Positions 6,647-10,000 of a stretch of 10,000 nt of DNA are shown piece by piece. Position 1 is the stretch's first letter. Each line of letters opens with the position of its first letter. Origin of the DNA: Actinidia chinensis (taxonomy: Eukaryota > Streptophyta > Magnoliopsida > Ericales > Actinidiaceae); contig CM018895.1 in the NCBI GenBank assembly GCA_009663005.1, positions 18,455,577 through 18,465,576 of the forward strand, read 5' to 3'. Under the pieces are notes generated by a model. The model saw only the letters and a list, made by a program, of their open reading frames with translations, was not told the DNA's origin and searched no databases. The translations under genes were made by a program, and so were the position numbers.

Positions 6647-7264
6647 AAAACCCTAACTCTAGCCCAAACCCAAGGCAACACTATAGGCTTTGGTTTTCGA
6701 CCACCTTCTACAGTCTCCGACTGCCCTATGCAGCCTTCGATAGGCCCTACAGCCCTGGTCAACCTCTCTTGCAGCTATCGATTGCCCATCGACAACCCTT
6801 TGGCAGTCTTTGTGGCCTCCGACAAGTCCTAAAGCCTTGGCTGACCCATCCTGCAGCCATCAACAGCCCTCGGAGCTATCCCCTAGTGTTCAATCAGCCC
6901 TCGGCTAATTAAACCAGGCCCTTCGACAATTGTTGCAGCCACCAACAGCCTTGTGCTCTTCGTGGCACTGCTCTGACAGTTCGTTCAGGCTGTCCTTTGC
7001 CCTTTGTTAACTCTTTCCTTGCATCCTCGTAATGTGTTAGAGCCCTAGTGCTCTCATTTTTATCTTTTTGTTTCTCTGTTTGGCCATCAGTGGTTCCTTG
7101 GTGGTCCCCTCTCTAGCTGTTTCGGTGTGTGCACAGTGATTAAGGATTCATGGTTCTCCTGTTCCCAAATTCTCGGTGACCATTGAGTTTCTTCGACTTC
7201 GATTGCTCTCATCCCTCATTCGGATCTTTCCTTATCACAACACACGCCTGCCCATCGTATCACT
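6647..7264 (+). other. C-rich, repeat-textured leader of the copia element
   Basis: The stretch between the PBS and the first recognisable gag codons is rich in CAGCC, CCCTCGG and TCGACA words. One near-repeat is GCAGCCATCAACAGCC (6853-6868) and GCAGCCACCAACAGCC (6935-6950). Other copies of the words fall at 6731-6735 and 6895-6905. No frame is open over a useful length. It may be an untranslated leader expanded by internal repetition, or a decayed N-terminal gag extension. No gag start codon can be chosen. Confidence 0.55.
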
Positions 7265-8200
7265 AGTGTGCTGTTAAATAGAAATAATTTTCTAATTTTG
7301 GTCTAGTATCGTGTCGTCTCCTTTCTTGGCAGAAAGGGTAGGAAAGTGATGGACTCTAGGTCCAACCGCCCCAAGGTCCAACCCACTTTTTGATCCTACA
7401 TACCAAGTGGGGATATTGACACCGTACAGCTTAGGGGGCTGTTCAACCTCTATGGAGGACAAGATTTATACATGTCACATCGATATGATAATGTTCTAGT
7501 TTTGTGGACATGCTCTGAGTCAGCATGTTGCACATGCTCACCATGATTCACAAATTTCTAAAGTTGTTACGGGAGCATTTCACCCACCAATGCAGCCTCA
7601 AAGGAACCTTAATTGGGACTCCTAGTCGCTGACTAGTTTGGTTCCTTTGTCTCGTTGGGAGACATTGGTACAATAGGAGCCCTTTATGAGTGATCATCTC
7701 GCTCTGGCAGCTACCCTTTGTTTCATCAGCGTCTTGCTTGTCAGCAACATACCAATTTTATAAATTGGTTTAAAGTTTGAGTATGAATCTCTTTGTATTC
7801 AGACATTAAACACCTCTCCCTTAACATCCTTATATGAGGCTTCTGCTATTATTGATGGAGACGAGCGTCGTCGTCGGCTGATTTAGGCCTTGCCTGCTAT
7901 CTCCTCTGGGCCATCTCCTATTTCTAATCAAATGGCTTTTGCAGTTTCTTCTGGCTTGGGTTCTCACTCTTTTGGAGGTTTGGCCTATTTGCTTCTACTG
8001 TGGAGATATTGGTTATACAAGAGAGCAGTGTTTTAAACTTCATCATGAATGAAGAGATAAGTTTTCTAAGCGCAAAGGAAAAGGTCCTCATCGCACTGCC
8101 ACCGTTGAGGATACATCCTCTAGTCATGCCCTGATTCGTCTCATATTCAGTCTAAGTTTGGCCAATTGTAGTCTCAGTTAGGTTCCTTACATCAACAACA
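7265..8200 (+). pseudogene. gag: Broken copia gag (UBN2/DUF4219-like capsid and zinc knuckle)
   Basis: Gag packages the element's RNA in virus-like particles. An LNRNNF-like block opens at about 7271. Weak matches follow: a FNLYGGQDLY-like stretch near 7440-7470, and LWTC and HQRL patches further on. From 7779 the frame reads EYESLCIQTLNTSP, LTSLYEASAI and IDGDERRRRL, which resembles the C-terminal capsid part of plant copia gag. A stop follows, then NQMAFAVSSGLGS. Near 7985 the frame shifts into the zinc knuckle (7990-8031): C-FY-C-GDIG-Y-TREQ-C, in which the expected His is Tyr. A basic tail (KFSKRKGKGPHR) and an HQQHPS-like end complete it. No start codon can be defined, and several stops and shifts make it a pseudogene. 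Confidence 0.78.
7990..8031 (+). pseudogene. Gag CCHC zinc knuckle with His replaced by Tyr
   Basis: The spacing CX2CX4(H)X4C is kept: CFYC, GDIG, Y at the His position, TREQ, C. The knuckle normally holds zinc and binds element RNA. Loss of His would disable it, but the surrounding stops already do so. Confidence 0.8.
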
Positions 8201-8221
8201 CCCCTCAAGGTATGTATATCA

Positions 8222-8640
8222 CATGCTTTCATTGCTTTTCATATTATTCATTCCGATGTTTGGGGTCCCACCCTGGTTCCTGCTCTGTTTGGACATTGTT
8301 ATTATGTTACGTTTATTGATAAATTCGTTGTACGTGGGTTTATTTTCTAAAGAAAAAATCTGAAGTTTTTAGCACTTTTACTCATTTCTTGCAAATAGTT
8401 AAAATTGAATATTACAATACCAACCACTGTCTGTCATATTGCTCTAATAACGGTCGTGAATATCTCCAATGAGTTTTGTTCGAACTCGCCAAACAAGGCA
8501 TTCTTTAACACTTACAACTTACTTATATCACTAAAACCCTGAACAAATGGGGTTTGGCGGAATGCAGCAAAACCACTCCCTCATGTCCTATTGTTTTAGA
8601 TGTCTCCGTCGTGGGATGAACTGTGCCCAAATTATGTTTG
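8222..8640 (+). pseudogene. Copia integrase core, broken
   Basis: Integrase inserts the cDNA into the host genome. AFIAFHIIHSDVWGPTLVPA starts near 8225 with the first catalytic Asp at 8255-8257. GHCYYVTFIDKF follows. The frame then shifts near 8350 to KSEVFSTFTHFLQ, SNNGREYLQ and LFELAKQGIL, then WGLAECSKT. The second catalytic Asp (family SDNGREY) is Asn at 8446-8448. The third catalytic residue, Glu of LAE, is kept at 8560-8562. Stops occur in REYLQ*VL and elsewhere. The HHCC zinc finger and GAG-pre-integrase segment expected just upstream are absent, because gag sequence ends only a few bases before. A VPKLCLAYGYPPG-like stretch leads into the next domain. Confidence 0.85.
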
Positions 8641-9065
8641 GCATATGGCTATCCTCCAGGTTGCATTCTTTTTAATCGTATTCCTATAAGCCGAGTCCTT
8701 ACAAGGGTAAAAAACACAGCGTCATGCTCTTCAGTCCGACTCTAACCGATCCTTTTTTTGCATACTCTCTCGATTGTTTTGGTGTACCTGTTTTGGCCAG
8801 AATCAAACATCACTTCTTACTTCGCAATAAACTTGGATGATAAAGCGATTCGTCGTTGTGTCCTTTTTAGGTCTATTCTTCATTCATGTCTAAAGGACTG
8901 CAGGATGCTTCGGTTTTCACGCGCCTTTCTTTTTTCTTCTTCGTGCTCATAGGCCCAAAGATGAATCATGCGGGGAGAAGAATATGATCCTGTCATCACA
9001 AATCGCTTTATATCATCATCTTTTAGATGTTACTTTTTGGGAGGATGGTCCATTCTTTTGTAGGG
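8641..9065 (+). pseudogene. Post-integrase segment of copia pol
   Basis: Fragments in mixed frames follow the usual copia order after the integrase core. These are GCILFNRIPIS (about 8660-8693), an FGVPV stretch (about 8779), LDDKAIRRCVLF (about 8833-8868), a decayed YSS..KGLQD stretch, and DVTFWEDGPFF (9026-9058). The last is the sign of the conserved V.F.E..PF motif that closes this part of pol. The longest open piece is 64 codons (8758-8952), broken on each side. The segment tethers integrase to the linker and has no separate catalytic role. Confidence 0.78.
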
Positions 9066-9440
9066 TACTCCTTCCTTATCAAGCTCCGATGGGACGACGA
9101 TTCTTGCCGATTTAGACTCCTCTCCTCATATTCCTTATTGAATCCCCTCAGGGGATAAATACCACCGATGCAATCGGATTCGGAACTCCCCCCAAAGTCT
9201 ATACCACCATTCACCAGCCTTCGGCACCCTTGCCAGACTCTTCTTTGGATCTTGTACTAACTTCTGCTCCATTTAGTTCCCACTTTCGGTTTCACATCCC
9301 CGTTCTTCCTCTCGTATTTCTCACCCTCCTAATCATTTTTGGTTTCTTCTCCTGTATACTAAACAATCTCATTTTTTCCAAGTGTATGTCTTACAGGGTC
9401 TCATCTCTTCGTTGGATCATTCTTTCATAGTCCAGGTAGC
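9066..9440 (+). pseudogene. Ser/Pro-rich linker between integrase and reverse transcriptase
   Basis: Plus-strand frames give PPKVYTTIHQPSAPLPDSSL (about 9189-9248), then a Ser/Pro-containing stretch and a SSLDHSF-like piece near 9403-9428. In plant copia pol this low-conservation linker carries RRxRPSAPLPDSS-type sequence before the VQEAL..P.W motif of RT. The reading frame running on through 9230-9430 looks membrane-like because of pyrimidine-rich composition, not because it encodes a membrane protein. Confidence 0.6.
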
Positions 9441-10000
9441 CTTTGTTCTGATACCTAATTCAATGTTTGAGGCCCTCCATAACCCTTAGTGGGTAAATGC
9501 TATGTAAGAGGAAATGGTACTTGGAAGCTTGTGCCTTTACCTCCTGGGGCCAAATCCGTTGACAGTAAGTGGGTCTTCAATGTGAAGTTTGAAGCTGATG
9601 GATCAATTGAAAGGTACAAAGGCTCGTCTTGTAGTTAAGGGCTTTACTCAGACTCGCCGGAAAAATATTTATCATGCCGAGCTTGACCTTTAACCTCCTT
9701 GGGGCCATCCGTTGAGTAAGTGGGTTCTCATGTTAAGTTTGAAGCCTGATGGATTAATTGAAAAGTCCAAAGGCTCATCTTTGTATGCTAAGTGCTTTAC
9801 ACTCATACTCCGGGCAATATTATAATTCACATTTACTTAACGCTGTGGCCAAATTAACGACTGTCATCTTTCCATCTCCTTAGTTGCTTTCAAATTTCCC
9901 AAGCCACTTCATCAATGGTGTCAAAAATGCTTTTCTAAATGACAATCTGGATAAAACTATTTATATGGATCCTCCACCTTATTTTTGAGCTGAGGAGGAG
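9441..10000 (+). pseudogene. Copia reverse transcriptase N-terminal part, broken, cut by window end
   Basis: LIPNSMFEALHNP*WVNAM*EEM (9445-9516) matches the ALxxPxWxxAMxEE opening of copia RT. GTWKLVPLPPGAKSV and KWVFNVKFEADGSIERYK follow (9516-9625). One extra base near 9620 then throws out the ARLVVKGFTQT continuation, which reads on in the next frame. A second, diverged copy of this block begins at 9681. After it come NAVAKLTTV (about 9839-9866) and VKNAFLNDNLDKTIYMDPPP (9920-9979), then a stop at 9986-9988. The first catalytic Asp of copia RT (in DVKNAFL) reads Gly, GGT, at 9917-9919. The DD catalytic motif lies beyond the window. Confidence 0.85.
9527..9832 (+). repeat. Diverged tandem duplication of about 154 bp inside RT
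   Basis: Unit A (9527-9680) and unit B (9681 to about 9832) align throughout: GCTTGTGCCTTTACCTCCTGGGG with GCTTGACCTTTAACCTCCTTGGGG; TAAGTGGGTCTTCAATG with TAAGTGGGTTCTCATG; AAGTTTGAAGC.TGATGGAT; CAAAGGCTC; GGGCTTTACTCAGACTC with GTGCTTTACACTCATACTC. Both copies carry their own substitutions and indels, so the duplication is old. AGCTT is shared at the start of unit A and at the A/B junction. Confidence 0.88.

Larger units (their letters stand above)
6445..10000 (+). mobile_element. Degenerate Ty1/copia LTR retrotransposon, 5' part; continues past window
   Basis: In order this holds a 5' LTR (6445-6632), a PBS (6634-6646), a C-rich leader, a broken gag with a zinc knuckle, and the integrase core with HSDVWG. 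Then come the post-integrase region ending in DVTFWEDGPFF, a Ser/Pro-rich linker, and the start of reverse transcriptase (GTWKLVPLPPGAKSV...VKNAFL...YMDPPP). Integrase before RT defines copia rather than gypsy. The short LTR (188 bp) and TGGTATCAAAG PBS suit the Ale/Retrofit-like group, a weaker inference. The body is dead: many stops and frameshifts, a deletion where protease should be, a tandem duplication in RT, and replaced catalytic residues. RNase H, the polypurine tract and the 3' LTR are not in the window. Confidence 0.88.

Noticed and set aside
4783..6656. Telomere-like AAACCCTAA words near 4786, 4937 and 6649
   Set aside because: They are single copies, not tandem arrays. Such telo-box words are common in plant DNA and by chance in A-rich sequence.
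9023..9214. 63-codon minus-strand frame
   Set aside because: It is antisense to the end of the copia post-integrase segment and linker.
9230..9430. Hydrophobic plus-strand frame that could be read as a small membrane protein
   Set aside because: Its first residues continue the copia PSAPLPDSS linker. The hydrophobic part comes from T-rich decay and a likely frameshift.
1..10000. Possible tRNA genes, CRISPR-like regularly spaced repeats, or a bacterial-style operon
   Set aside because: Reading both strands, I saw no cloverleaf with A and B boxes, no evenly spaced identical repeats, and no run of intact adjacent genes.

Overview
The window looks like nuclear DNA of a flowering plant: AT-rich, intergenic, and made almost entirely of decayed transposable elements. 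It has no intact protein-coding gene, and I saw no tRNA, rRNA or CRISPR array. The organism call rests on the element types: a plant-type hAT transposase of the TTF zinc-finger/DUF4371 group, and a Ty1/copia retrotransposon with a plant-style primer binding site (TGGTATCA...). Family assignments come from remembered protein motifs, not from a database search.

Layout. (1) Positions 1 to about 2290, minus strand: a long hAT transposase pseudogene. The N-terminal TTF-like zinc-finger region lies near 1950-2270, the catalytic DUF4371-like region near 860-1800, and the C-terminal dimerisation region at 1-330, running off the left edge. It is broken by many stops and frameshifts. (2) About 2290-2830: AT-rich, nothing recognised. 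(3) About 2830-3480: a GC-richer, purine-skewed block of unknown origin. (4) About 3480-4630: non-coding sequence with the texture of a plant LTR, with two purine tracts. (5) 4651-4913: a possible degenerate hAT-type MITE with GGCCGGCCCTG-like ends and a G-run. (6) 5069-5234: a well-preserved 166-bp hAT-type MITE flanked by a perfect 8-bp target duplication, ACTGTGAC. It sits at the possible start of another LTR-like block that continues to about 6190. (7) 6445 to the right edge, plus strand: the 5' part of a degenerate Ty1/copia retrotransposon, with a 188-bp 5' LTR, PBS, C-rich leader, broken gag with a zinc knuckle, integrase core, linker, and the start of reverse transcriptase, cut by the window end.

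How the parts relate. None of these proteins can work as encoded here. Three candidate catalytic aspartates are visibly replaced: the hAT first Asp, the integrase second Asp, and the RT first Asp. The copia body also appears to lack its protease and GAG-pre-integrase segment, and it carries a diverged 154-bp tandem duplication in RT. The best-preserved object is the 166-bp MITE. Its ends suit mobilisation in trans by hAT transposases of the general type whose relic lies at the left edge, though that link is inference. I found no convincing new biological system. The notable signals are element structure and decay.
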